DNA of 64,000 bases from Mycobacterium syngnathidarum (GTDB lineage Bacteria > Actinomycetota > Actinomycetes > Mycobacteriales > Mycobacteriaceae). Below the pieces are notes generated by a model. The model did no database searches. It saw only the letters and a list, made by a program, of their open reading frames with translations, and had not been told where the DNA came from. Below are positions 52,232 to 59,691 of this stretch, piece after piece. Position 1 is the stretch's first letter, and each line of letters opens with the position of its first letter. The DNA is taken from assembly GCF_001942625.1 (NCBI RefSeq), contig NZ_MLCL01000032.1:1-64000 (forward strand), read 5' to 3'. The position numbers and the translations under genes were made by a program.

Positions 52232-52867
52232 TCAGGTGGCAGGGGTTTTGTGGGCGACGACGCGTTCGACGAGGCCGAGTGTGAACCGCTCACGATGGTC
52301 GATCGCGAGGTCGGTCGCGGCCCGCAGGTGCTCTAGGGGGCGACGTAGGAAGTGTTCGCCGCCGAGGGGAATGGTGAATAGTTCGAGGCCCCGCTGCACG
52401 GCTCGGACTGGGGCGGTGCTGCTGCGGATGTGGTCGACGAGGATGAGTTTTCCGCCGGGGCGCAGGACTCGGGTCATTTCGGTGAGGGCTTGGGTGTGGT
52501 CGGGGATGGCGCAGAGCCCGAAGGTGCAGACGACGGTGTCGAAGCTGGCATCGTCGAACGGCAGGTGATGCGCGTCGGCTTGTTGCAGGGTGGCGGGGTG
52601 ACCGAGGTCGGCGGCGCGTTGGCGGGCGATGTCGAGCATCTGCTGGCTCCAGTCGATCCCGGTCAGGGTGACGTTCTCGGGGTAGAAGGCAAGGTTGAGT
52701 CCGGTGCCGATCGCGACCTCCAGGACGTCGCCGGTGGCTTGGCTGCAGACCCATTGGCGGGAGTCGCCGAACAGGTGGCGGTCGAAGAACCCGATCTCAC
52801 GGTCATAGGTGCGAGATTTCTTGTCCCAGTACCGGTTCCAGCGGGCGGTGCGATCATCGGTGGGCAT
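52232..52867 (-). CDS. Class I SAM-dependent methyltransferase (UbiE-like)
   Basis: A 211-residue methyltransferase with motif I VLEVAIGTGLNLAFYP, GIDWSQQMLDIARQRA, the post-I region DAHHLPFDDASFDTVVCTF and motif III VLRPGGKLILVDHIR. The fold is clear, the substrate is not. It lacks the set of conserved cysteines of ArsM arsenite methylases. It starts 20 bp after the ICMT gene and belongs to the same operon, which suggests modification of a thiol, lipid or metal compound. Confidence 0.85.
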   Translation of the reverse strand: MPTDDRTARWNRYWDKKSRTYDREIGFFDRHLFGDSRQWVCSQATGDVLEVAIGTGLNLAFYPENVTLTGIDWSQQMLDIARQRAADLGHPATLQQADAHHLPFDDASFDTVVCTFGLCAIPDHTQALTEMTRVLRPGGKLILVDHIRSSTAPVRAVQRGLELFTIPLGGEHFLRRPLEHLRAATDLAIDHRERFTLGLVERVVAHKTPAT

Positions 52868-52887
52868 GGTTCACCTCGCGTCGGCGG

Positions 52888-53499
52888 TCAGACGGTCAGG
52901 CGGCGTCCGATGTAGGGAACGAACCGGCCGACAGCCCCACAGTAGTCCCGGTAGGCCTGGCCGTGGATGGTGTTGAGGTAGGGCTCTTCGACCACTCGTA
53001 CCTGCAGTTCGATCGTGGCCCACAAGACGGCGAAGGCGGCCAGGGCAAGCGGGTTTGGGGTGATCAGGGTGATGCCGGCGGCGAAGATCAGCATGGCGGT
53101 GAAGATGGGGTTGCGTACCAGCGCGAACACGCCGTGGCGCACCAATGTGGTTGTTTCGCTGGGGTCCACTCCGATGCGCCACGATGGGCCCATGTCGCGT
53201 TGGGCGTGGACGGTGGCGGCGATCCCGGCGACGGCCAGCACTATGCCGGTGGTCTGGATCCACGGCGCATCAAGCACGGCCATCGGGGTGAGGATGTCGA
53301 GCAGTTGCAGCAGGGGCGCGGCCGCCCCGGCGAGGATGGCGGCGATGAATCCGACACCGGCCAACCATTGCAGCGACCCGGGCCGACCGTGGATGCCGCG
53401 GAATCCGGTGGATCCGGTGTGGCGGTATTGGGTCCAACTGCGCCAGCCGAACCCTAAGACGGCAAAGATCACGTAGAAGATGAGCGCGGTGGCGGGCAT
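52888..53499 (-). CDS. Isoprenylcysteine carboxyl methyltransferase (ICMT) family membrane protein
   Basis: A 203-residue membrane protein with five hydrophobic helices. The conserved SAM-binding C-terminal half is LVRHGVFALVRNPIFTAMLI (about 120-139), then VVEEPYLNTIHGQAYRDYC (about 169-187), the pattern shared by ICMT and related bacterial membrane methyltransferases. Bacteria lack prenylated proteins, so the substrate must be another thiol or small molecule. Co-transcribed with the DsbA-like gene and the soluble methyltransferase. Confidence 0.82.
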   Translation of the reverse strand: MPATALIFYVIFAVLGFGWRSWTQYRHTGSTGFRGIHGRPGSLQWLAGVGFIAAILAGAAAPLLQLLDILTPMAVLDAPWIQTTGIVLAVAGIAATVHAQRDMGPSWRIGVDPSETTTLVRHGVFALVRNPIFTAMLIFAAGITLITPNPLALAAFAVLWATIELQVRVVEEPYLNTIHGQAYRDYCGAVGRFVPYIGRRLTV

Positions 53500-53580
53500 G
53501 GGTGAAACCTCCTGGCCGGGACTGGGATAGGTGCCGATGTGGAGATGGGCGTTAAAGCCGATGGACGTGGGACGGCGCGG

Positions 53581-54243
53581 TTAGTTCTCGGCGAGCGCTT
53601 GATCAAGGGCCTTGGCGAGGTCTTCATAGCTGTGCGGTTGGATGCGGGTGCCGTTGAGGAAAAACGTCGGCGTGCCCTGCACCCCCAAGGCCCGGCCGTC
53701 GGCCATGTCGAGCCGGATGCGCTCCAGCGTGGCGGGATCGGCGTAGGCCGCGTCGAAAGCGGCCATATCCAGGCCGAGTTCTGCTGCGAATCCACGGAAT
53801 ACGTCATCGGCCGGGGTTTGCTTTTCACCCCACTGAGCCTGGGTGTCATACATTTTGCGATACACCGCCTCCAGCTGGCCCTGCTGGGCGGCGGCTTCCA
53901 CGGCCCGGGCGGCCCGCTCGGCGTTGACGTGCGCTGGCAGCGGGAAGTGGCGGATCACGAAATTCACCCGGTCCCCGTATTCAGCCCGCAACTTTTCGAT
54001 CTCCGGGTAAACCGCGCGGCAACCCTCACATTCGAAGTCGAGAAACTCCACGAACGTCACCTTGCTCTCAGGCACCGAGTTGAGCCGGTGACTGTTCTCC
54101 CGCACCACCTGCCCGATCTCGCTGGTATCGGACTGCGCTGGGGCGGTCGAGTCACGGTCGCGCACCGACAGGTAGACCAGCGCACCGATCGCCATCGCGG
54201 CGATGACGAACGCGGTGAGCAACATGCGGCTGGCGCGCGCCAT
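53581..54243 (-). CDS. Membrane-anchored DsbA-family thiol oxidoreductase
   Basis: A 220-residue protein with an N-terminal membrane anchor (MLLTAFVIAAMAIGALVYL) and a thioredoxin/DsbA domain: VTFVEFLDFECEGCRAVYPE with active-site Cys72-Glu-Gly-Cys75, the helical insert, then the cis-Pro loop GVQGTPTFFLNGTRI. It acts outside the membrane on protein thiols or bound metals. First gene of a four-gene operon (dsbA-like, icmt, methyltransferase, Met-rich protein), divergent from the CmtR-like gene over a 95-bp spacer with an operator-like dyad, so likely metal-induced. Confidence 0.87.
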   Translation of the reverse strand: MARASRMLLTAFVIAAMAIGALVYLSVRDRDSTAPAQSDTSEIGQVVRENSHRLNSVPESKVTFVEFLDFECEGCRAVYPEIEKLRAEYGDRVNFVIRHFPLPAHVNAERAARAVEAAAQQGQLEAVYRKMYDTQAQWGEKQTPADDVFRGFAAELGLDMAAFDAAYADPATLERIRLDMADGRALGVQGTPTFFLNGTRIQPHSYEDLAKALDQALAEN

Positions 54244-54312
54244 TCAGATACCTCTTTCGTGGGATCGGCGGCTATATCGCATGGCATCGATGTTGGCGAG
54301 GTTGACCGATCA

Positions 54313-54329
54313 ATAGCATTGGACGCTAT
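54313..54329. promoter_or_regulatory. Candidate CmtR/ArsR-type operator
   Basis: Inverted repeat ATAGC-N7-GCTAT in the divergent spacer between the DsbA-like operon and the CmtR-like gene, 10 bp before its GTG. Size and place fit a winged-helix metal sensor; binding is inferred. Confidence 0.5.
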
Positions 54330-54338
54330 CATCGTTAT

Positions 54339-54716
54339 GTGGCGATGAAAAGTGGTTCGGTCGATCCCGCGGTGTGCGGGAATGTGGATGCGGCGACGGC
54401 GTTGTTTCACAGCCTCTCGGATGCGACCCGGTTGGCGATCCTGCGCCGCCTGGCGGGTGGTGAGGCCCGGGTGGTGGATCTGACGGGCGAGTTGGGGTTG
54501 GCGCAGTCGACGGTGTCGGCGCATCTGGCCTGCCTGCGTGACTGCGGGTTGGTGGATTTCCGGCCGCAGGGCCGCGCCTCGGTGTATCGGCTGGCCCGCC
54601 CGGAGCTGCTGGAGATGTTGCGCGCGGCCGAGGCGGTGCTGGAGGCCACCGGCAACGCGGTGGCGTTGTGCCCCAACTACGGCCTCCCCGATCAGCGGAA
54701 GAAGGTTGCTCGATGA
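54339..54716 (+). CDS. ArsR/SmtB metal sensor, CmtR-like
   Basis: A 125-residue winged-helix repressor. The recognition helix region is LAQSTVSAHLACLRDCGLVDF, with Cys65 and Cys69, and a third cysteine Cys111 (ALCPNYG) lies near the C-terminus. The spacing (4 and 42) closely follows Cys57-Cys61-Cys102 of M. tuberculosis CmtR, which senses Cd(II) and Pb(II). Its stop overlaps the ATPase start (ATGA), mirroring the cmtR-ctpG linkage. Start is GTG 54339 or ATG 54345. Probably derepresses the ATPase and the divergent DsbA operon on exposure to soft metals. Confidence 0.87.
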   Translation: MAMKSGSVDPAVCGNVDAATALFHSLSDATRLAILRRLAGGEARVVDLTGELGLAQSTVSAHLACLRDCGLVDFRPQGRASVYRLARPELLEMLRAAEAVLEATGNAVALCPNYGLPDQRKKVAR

Positions 54717-56689
54717 GTGAGGCGTGTGGCTGCGGCAGCGACGAACGTAGCGACGACGAGCACGAACCCGAACGGCTCTGGGAGATCACCGAACTGCGCG
54801 CCGCCGCGGTGGCGGGTGTGGTGCTGCTGGCCGGGTATGTGGTCGGCGGGGCCGGCGGGCCCCGCCCGGTCGAAATCGGGTTGTATGCGCTGGCGTTGGC
54901 GATCGGGGCCTACACGTTCGTGCCCTCGACGCTGCGCCGGCTGACCCAAGGCAAGATCGGGGTCGGCACGCTGATGACGATCGCCGCGGTCGGCGCAGTG
55001 ATCCTCGGCGAGGTCGGCGAGGCCGCCATGCTGGCGTTCCTGTTCTCCATCAGCGAAGGTCTCGAAGAATACTCGCTGGCCCGCACCCGCCGCGGCCTGC
55101 GCGCCCTGTTGTCGCTGGTGCCCGATGAGGCCACCGTCCTGCGCGACGGCGCCGAAACCATCATCCCGCCAAGCGAATTGCGGGTGGGTGACCGGATGCT
55201 GGTCAAACCCGGTGAACGCGTCGCCACCGACGGGGTCATCGTCTCAGGCCGTACCGCGCTGGATGTTTCGGCGATCACCGGCGAATCCGTGCCGGTGGAG
55301 GCCGGGCCCGGTGATGAGGTGTTCGCCGGGTCGATCAACGGCACCGGGGTGCTCGAGGTCGAGGTCACCAGCAGCGCCGCCGACAACTCGCTGGCCCGCA
55401 TTGTGGCCATCGTGGAGGCCGAGCAGTCCCGCAAGGGCGAAGCCCAGCGCCTGGCCGACCGCATCGCCAAACCCCTGGTCCCGACGATCATGATCGCCGG
55501 CGTCCTCATCGCGGCCATCGGCAGCGTGTTGGGTGATCCGCTGGTGTGGATCGAACGCGCCCTGGTGGTGCTGGTGGCGGCCTCCCCATGCGCGCTGGCG
55601 ATCTCGGTGCCGGTCACCGTGGTCGCCGCGATCGGCGCGGCCAGCAAGCTCGGCGTCCTGGTCAAGGGCGGCGCGGCGCTGGAAGCCCTGGGCGCGGTCC
55701 GCACCGTGGCGCTGGATAAGACCGGCACATTGACTGCCAACAAGCCCACCGTCATCGACGTCGCCACCACCAACGGCGCCACCCGCGAGCATGTGCTGGA
55801 GGTCGCGGCGGCGTTGGAGGCCCGCAGCGAACACCCCCTGGCTGCAGCGATCCTCGCCGCCGCCGAGGGCCCGGTCCGACCCGCCGAGGAGGTGGAGGCG
55901 GTCACCGGCGCCGGCCTCACCGGGTATCGCGACGGCCGCCGGTTGCGGCTCGGTCGGCCCGGCTGGCTCGATCCCGGCCCGCTGGCCGAACAGGTCGCCA
56001 AGATGCAGGCCGCCGGGGCGACCGCGGTGCTGGTCGAAGACAACGGTCAGGTCATTGGGGCGGTCGCGGTGCGTGACGAACTACGGCCCGAAGCCGCCCG
56101 GGTCGTCGAGGCGTTACGCCGTGGGGGTTATCAGGTGGCGATGCTGACCGGTGACAACCAAGCGACCGCGACCGCCCTGGCCAAGCAGGTGGGGATCGAT
56201 ACGGTGCATGCTGATCTGCGGCCCGAAGACAAGGCCGCGCTGATTAGTCAACTGCGCCAACATTCCTCGACGGCCATGGTCGGTGACGGCGTCAACGACG
56301 CCCCCGCCCTGGCCACCGCAGACCTCGGCATCGCCATGGGCGCAATGGGCACCGACGTGGCGATCGAAACCGCCGACGTCGCCCTCATGGGTGAAGACCT
56401 GCGCCACCTCACCCAAGCCTTCGCCCACGCCCGCCGTGCCCGGCGCATCATGCTGCAAAACGTCGGCCTCTCACTGGGCCTGATCACGGTACTCATTCCG
56501 CTCGCCCTCACCGGGATGCTGGGGTTGGCCGCGGTCGTCGCCGTGCACGAACTCGCCGAAATCGTCGTCATCGCCAACGGGGTCCGCGCCGGACGCACCA
56601 AACCCCTCCGGGGCGCCATCATCGAAACCGGAACCGACTCCCACCGGCTGGCACACACCCGCACCCAGGAAACCACGACAGCCAGTTGA
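54713..56689 (+). CDS. Heavy-metal translocating P1B-type ATPase (Cd/Zn/Pb type)
   Basis: A 658-residue metal efflux pump. Membrane metal-site motif SPC at 291-293 (ASPCALAISVP), phosphorylation motif DKTGT at 335-339, the SEHPLA nucleotide-site motif, TGDN and GDGVNDAPAL are all intact. There is no N-terminal HMA domain; a short CGCG segment (residues 5-8) may bind metal instead. The SPC motif with a CmtR-like partner favours Cd2+, Pb2+ or Zn2+ export, similar to CtpG. ATG 54713 is coupled to the regulator. A partial copy of its 3' end lies at 57124-57231. Confidence 0.94.
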   Translation: MSEACGCGSDERSDDEHEPERLWEITELRAAAVAGVVLLAGYVVGGAGGPRPVEIGLYALALAIGAYTFVPSTLRRLTQGKIGVGTLMTIAAVGAVILGEVGEAAMLAFLFSISEGLEEYSLARTRRGLRALLSLVPDEATVLRDGAETIIPPSELRVGDRMLVKPGERVATDGVIVSGRTALDVSAITGESVPVEAGPGDEVFAGSINGTGVLEVEVTSSAADNSLARIVAIVEAEQSRKGEAQRLADRIAKPLVPTIMIAGVLIAAIGSVLGDPLVWIERALVVLVAASPCALAISVPVTVVAAIGAASKLGVLVKGGAALEALGAVRTVALDKTGTLTANKPTVIDVATTNGATREHVLEVAAALEARSEHPLAAAILAAAEGPVRPAEEVEAVTGAGLTGYRDGRRLRLGRPGWLDPGPLAEQVAKMQAAGATAVLVEDNGQVIGAVAVRDELRPEAARVVEALRRGGYQVAMLTGDNQATATALAKQVGIDTVHADLRPEDKAALISQLRQHSSTAMVGDGVNDAPALATADLGIAMGAMGTDVAIETADVALMGEDLRHLTQAFAHARRARRIMLQNVGLSLGLITVLIPLALTGMLGLAAVVAVHELAEIVVIANGVRAGRTKPLRGAIIETGTDSHRLAHTRTQETTTAS

Positions 56690-56740
56690 ACTCGGGGCGC
56701 AACAGGATCACGTCACAGCCAAGAGGGGTCGGCCGAGCAA

Positions 56741-56755
56741 CGGGGTGAAACCCCG
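56741..56755. terminator. Short hairpin after the P-type ATPase
   Basis: CGGGGT-GAA-ACCCCG, a perfect 6-bp stem with a 3-base loop about 50 bp past the ATPase stop and just before the convergent thioredoxin-fold gene stop. Confidence 0.45.
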
Positions 56756-56761
56756 GATCGA

Positions 56762-57025
56762 TCAGGTCAACGGTGTCGCACTCCGCAGCGCCGCCAGCAC
56801 GCGATCCCTGGTCGGAAGGTCCAATCGGCATGCATCAGCTGCCAACTCAGTGCCCGGCTTCATGATATCCACACCATCAACGAGCACCGTCGGCGATGGA
56901 TATGCACCGACCCTTTCCACCACCACATCGTCAGCGATACCCACCTCAGACAGACACTCGGCGAGCAAGCGCCGAGCCGCCGCCGCATTCGGACACCCCG
57001 GGCTCGTGAGAAGCTCCACACGCAT
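56762..57025 (-). CDS. Small thioredoxin-fold protein, mer/ars-island type
   Basis: An 87-residue protein beginning MRVELLTSPGCPNAAAARRL, with a single-cysteine CPNA in the active-site position of a thioredoxin fold, then AYPSPTVLVDGVDIM (cis-Pro loop) and a C-terminal helix. Similar small proteins occur in actinobacterial mercury and arsenic clusters. A redox or metal-chaperone role is possible but undefined. ATG 57025 is the best start, since the in-frame upstream part runs through the repeat region. Confidence 0.7.
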   Translation of the reverse strand: MRVELLTSPGCPNAAAARRLLAECLSEVGIADDVVVERVGAYPSPTVLVDGVDIMKPGTELAADACRLDLPTRDRVLAALRSATPLT

Positions 57026-57065
57026 ACATCCAGCTTCGCTCAACCCGCGCGAGTTCTGCACGCCT

Positions 57066-57103
57066 CCAGGCGGGGCCAACTGACACCGCCCAGGCGGAGC
57101 CAA
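57066..57103. repeat. Two 14-bp direct repeats beside an ATPase remnant
   Basis: CCAGGCGGGGCCAA (57066-57079) and CCAGGCGGAGCCAA (57090-57103) differ at one base and are spaced 24 bp start to start. They lie directly before the duplicated ATPase tail and may mark a past deletion or rearrangement. Confidence 0.55.
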
Positions 57104-57123
57104 TTTAGGTTGACATAGGCACG

Positions 57124-57231
57124 GTGCACGAAATCGTCGTCATCGCCAACGGTGTGCGCGCCGGACGCACCACACCACTGGCCGCTGGTGCCACGACCGA
57201 AGCGCCGACGGCGGCTGCAACGCACACATAG
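57124..57231 (+). pseudogene. Remnant of the 3' end of a second P-type ATPase gene
   Basis: Thirty-five codons plus stop read VHEIVVIANGVRAGRTTPLA and onward, nearly the same as the C-terminal VHELAEIVVIANGVRAGRTK of the ATPase at 54713-56689 but lacking three codons (LAE) and with a different tail. No start codon context or upstream homology is visible. This is evidence that a related ATPase gene once stood here and was deleted. Confidence 0.75.
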
Positions 57232-57287
57232 GCCCACCACCAGTGGTGGCGCTGCTGGCTGACGCTGGCCTGACCGCTCAGCGGGCG

Positions 57288-57653
57288 CTATGCGCGAAGC
57301 CAGTCCCATGCGGGTTCGAGTTGATCGCGTGGAAACGTCTTCAGTTGACCGCGGATGAGCAGTGCCGCGGGTATTTTGACGCACCATTCTTCCCATTTCG
57401 GGGCGCCCAGCATGGCGATCTTGTCGAAGTGACGTCGATGTTTGAGGTCGAAGATCGTGTTGGCCCAGGCCGCGGGAAGGGTCCAGCCTTCAAAGGATTC
57501 GTCGATCAGGATCAGCACCCGCAACGTGGTGTACTGCTCCAGAAGGGAGTCGATTCGTGGGCCGAGCACGTCGCGGTAGGTTTGCCGGTTCAGCTTGCCG
57601 CTGAACCGGATTCCGACGACATTGCCGGTGCTGCAGGACAGGAACTCGATCAC
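57288..57653 (-). CDS. SpoIIAA-like (STAS-related) domain protein
   Basis: A 121-residue protein, GTG 57653, preceded by AGGAGGGG. GIRFSGKLNRQTYRDVLGPRIDS, then RVLILIDESFEGWTLPAAW and KIAMLGAPKWEEW are typical of the SpoIIAA-like family, a small STAS-related fold often encoded near transporters and stress genes. Last gene of the MerR-controlled operon, 23 bp after the YnfA gene. Function in metal resistance is unknown. Confidence 0.78.
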   Translation of the reverse strand: MIEFLSCSTGNVVGIRFSGKLNRQTYRDVLGPRIDSLLEQYTTLRVLILIDESFEGWTLPAAWANTIFDLKHRRHFDKIAMLGAPKWEEWCVKIPAALLIRGQLKTFPRDQLEPAWDWLRA

Positions 57654-57676
57654 AGCATGCCCCTCCTGGGGAAGTG

Positions 57677-58009
57677 TCAGTGCGCGCGTGGGCCGTACAT
57701 GATCACGGCGACGCCGGCCAGGCAGACCAGGGCGCCGATGATGTCCCAGCGGTCGGGTCGAAACCCGTCCAGCGCCATGCCCCAGGCCAGTGAGCCGGCG
57801 ACGAACACGCCGCCGTAGGCGGCCAGGATCCGGCCGAAATGCGCATCCGGCTGCAGGGTGGCGACAAACCCGTAGATTCCGAGTGCGATGACGCCGAGCC
57901 CGGCCCATAGCCAGCCGCGTTGCTCGCGCACACCTTGCCAGATCAGCCACGCGCCTCCGATTTCGGCGACCGCGGCCAACACGAACAACAGGATTGAACG
58001 GATCACCAT
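57677..58009 (-). CDS. YnfA/UPF0060 family small membrane protein
   Basis: A 110-residue protein with four hydrophobic helices. [40 protein letters not shown] and [20 protein letters not shown] match the YnfA family, distant relatives of small multidrug resistance efflux pumps. It starts 10 bp after the upstream gene's stop. The conserved Glu in the first helix is present. Probable role: efflux within the MerR-controlled operon; substrate not defined. Confidence 0.87.
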   Translation of the reverse strand: MVIRSILLFVLAAVAEIGGAWLIWQGVREQRGWLWAGLGVIALGIYGFVATLQPDAHFGRILAAYGGVFVAGSLAWGMALDGFRPDRWDIIGALVCLAGVAVIMYGPRAH

Positions 58010-58019
58010 GGTGATGACC

Positions 58020-58352
58020 CTAGGAGACCTGGCCGGGCACTGGGGCCGCTGCCGGCTGTGATCGTCGGCACCGGCAACTGGTGTTCGTGTTCGGACGAGT
58101 GCACTGGCAGGTGTCGGCTCCGCGTCGGCGGTAGGCGCGGATCTGTGACACGACCACCCCGACGACTCCGACGGCGATGAGCGCGAATCCGAGTGGCTCT
58201 AGCCACCGGGAACCGACGAGCAGCATGCCACCGCCGGCGATGCCGGCCGCGGCCAGCAGTGGCACGACCACACAGCAGCCCACACATGCCAGCGCCCCGA
58301 CGCCGATCGATGCCCACCACGCCTTGCGGGCGCGGTCGTCAGCAGCAGCCAC
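58020..58352 (-). CDS. Cys-rich two-helix membrane protein, MerT/MerF-like
   Basis: A 110-residue protein starting at GTG 58352, inside the merR 3' end. The first helix carries C23-x2-C26-C27 ([12 protein letters not shown]) and a second helix follows (about 53-70). The cytoplasmic tail has two CxC pairs, C82/C84 and C93/C95. Paired cysteines in the first helix and at the membrane exit are the layout of mercuric ion transporters MerT/MerF, although the sequence is otherwise novel to me. It probably carries a soft metal across the membrane. Confidence 0.72.
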   Translation of the reverse strand: MAAADDRARKAWWASIGVGALACVGCCVVVPLLAAAGIAGGGMLLVGSRWLEPLGFALIAVGVVGVVVSQIRAYRRRGADTCQCTRPNTNTSCRCRRSQPAAAPVPGQVS

Positions 58353-58791
58353 CGGTGCCGCCTTTCGTCTCGTTGTCGGGTTCTGCGGTGAATGGTATTG
58401 GGCAGCAGGGGCTTTCGGCGCAGGCGAGGAGGTCGTCACAGCCCGCGGCGAGCGCAGCACGCAGCGTGTCGCGCACGGCGGTAAGTTCGGCGAGCTTCTG
58501 GTCGACCTCGGCCAGTTTGGTGGCCGCCCGGGTGTGTAGTCCGGCCTCGGAGCGGCTACCGAGTCGGGTGGCGGCCAACAGGTCGGCGACTTCGTCGAGG
58601 GTGAAGCCCAACCGTTGCGCGGCCTTGATCACCCGCATCATGGTCACGGTTTCCGGTGGGTATAGGCGGTGTCCACCCAGTGATCGCTGCGGCTGGCGCA
58701 GCAGGCCGCGTCGCTCGTAGTAGCGCAGCGTCTCGGTGTTGACCCCGGCTGCGGCCGCGACCTGCCCGCTGCGCAATCCGCTGTCGCTCAC
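58339..58791 (-). CDS. MerR family metal-responsive regulator
   Basis: A 150-residue MerR protein. The HTH is SGQVAAAAGVNTETLRYYER followed by the wing RGLLRQPQRSLGGHRLYPPE. A dimerisation helix leads to a Cys cluster C118-C124-C129-C130 (GCDDLLACAESPCCPI) and a C-terminal CC. The cysteine equivalent to Cys82 of Tn501 MerR is absent (GSRSEAGL), so the metal site differs from classical Hg sensors. The GTG 58791 start shares GTGA with the preceding gene. It should act on the 19-bp-spacer promoter at 59141-59169. Confidence 0.87.
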   Translation of the reverse strand: MSDSGLRSGQVAAAAGVNTETLRYYERRGLLRQPQRSLGGHRLYPPETVTMMRVIKAAQRLGFTLDEVADLLAATRLGSRSEAGLHTRAATKLAEVDQKLAELTAVRDTLRAALAAGCDDLLACAESPCCPIPFTAEPDNETKGGTGGCC

Positions 58792-59132
58792 CGCGTCTGC
58801 CCCGTCGTCATGTCACCGATCCGCTGTGCGAGGGCGTCGAGCACGTCGGTGTGCGACGGGGGAACGCCGATGCTTATCACCACATCCGAACCGGCCGTGT
58901 CGAAGTCGAAGCGGAAAAACGAGCAGCAGCCGACTTCGCGTGCCGCCAGGTCGCGGGCAGCGGCCTCGGCGTCGGCGGCCAGCACAAGATCCAACCGTGT
59001 GGCACTCACCCGTACCGACCGCAGCACCGATTGACCGAATAGCCCGTCGAACTCGGCCACCCGCAACGGCCGATCAACCGTGGGTAACGAGCACGAATCG
59101 GGCACCCAACCCGTAGTTTCCTCGCTGGCCAT
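58788..59132 (-). CDS. Conserved actinobacterial CCSFF protein, first gene of the MerR operon
   Basis: A 114-residue soluble protein of unknown function. Features are WVPDSCSLPTVDRPLRVAEF (C14) near the start, ARDLAAREVGCCSFFRFDF (C69-C70) in the middle and a short C-terminal helix. I recall similar proteins next to merR genes in actinobacteria. Three cysteines suggest metal handling. Start ATG 59132 lies about 10 bases from the -10-like element of the MerR-type promoter, so the message is probably leaderless. Confidence 0.7.
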   Translation of the reverse strand: MASEETTGWVPDSCSLPTVDRPLRVAEFDGLFGQSVLRSVRVSATRLDLVLAADAEAAARDLAAREVGCCSFFRFDFDTAGSDVVISIGVPPSHTDVLDALAQRIGDMTTGQTR

Positions 59133-59140
59133 ACGTCGAC

Positions 59141-59169
59141 GATAAACCCGTACCTAGGTACGGAATGCA
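59141..59169 (-). promoter_or_regulatory. MerR-type promoter with palindromic operator
   Basis: On the minus strand TTGCAT (-35-like, 59164-59169) and TTATCG (-10-like, about 59139-59144) are separated by 19 bases. The spacer contains the perfect 16-bp palindrome CCGTACCTAGGTACGG (59148-59163). An overlong spacer with a central dyad is the hallmark of MerR-activated promoters. Confidence 0.82.
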
Positions 59170-59205
59170 ACCCTCAATCGGTGGCGAACGGCAGCGGGGT
59201 GGCCC

Positions 59206-59664
59206 TCAACCGTCTCGGCGGTCGGATTGTGTTGACTGGCCGGCGGGTGGTGCGGCCGCGGTGGACAAGTTGGCGGCCAGGGCCTGGACGCGCGTGGTGA
59301 TGTCGTCGCGGATGATTCGCATGCGGTCGATGCCGTCGATGCCGCGCAGGGAGGGTTCGTCGGTGTCCCACCGTTGGATGGTGGTGCCGGGATGGTCCTC
59401 GAGTTGGGCTTGGGTGCCGACGATGACGACCAGATCGGCCTCGTCGAGCATCTGCTCGGTGAGTTGGGTGGGCTGATGGTCGCTGATGTCGACGCCGACT
59501 TCGGCCAATGCCTGCACCGATTGTTGGTTGACTGCACCCTTGGCGTGGGTGCCCGCCGAGGTCACGCGGATGTGCGGGCCGGCGATCTGCCGCATGAGCC
59601 CGGCGGCCATCACCGACTTGCCGGCGTTACTGACGCAGACGAACAACACGGATCTGTCGGCCAT
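59206..59664 (-). CDS. Arsenate reductase, ArsC1'-like LMW-phosphatase family
   Basis: A 152-residue protein with the low-molecular-weight phosphatase fold. The P-loop reads VLFVCVSNAGKSVMA (C10-x5-K16), with Lys instead of the standard Arg. The same GKS form occurs in Corynebacterium ArsC1' proteins, which form an arsenate-mycothiol adduct. SAGTHAKGAVNQQSVQALAE and the late RWDTDEPSLRG block agree. Fourth gene of the ars operon, 27 bp after arsC. Activity with mycothiol is inferred from family. Confidence 0.82.
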   Translation of the reverse strand: MADRSVLFVCVSNAGKSVMAAGLMRQIAGPHIRVTSAGTHAKGAVNQQSVQALAEVGVDISDHQPTQLTEQMLDEADLVVIVGTQAQLEDHPGTTIQRWDTDEPSLRGIDGIDRMRIIRDDITTRVQALAANLSTAAAPPAGQSTQSDRRDG

Positions 59665-59691
59665 ATCGGTGTTTTCCTTGGGTTTTCGCGA

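Noticed and set aside
52232..52867. Assignment of the methyltransferase as arsenite methylase ArsM
   Set aside because: The conserved ArsM cysteine set and the typical length are missing. Only a generic UbiE-like SAM fold is supported.
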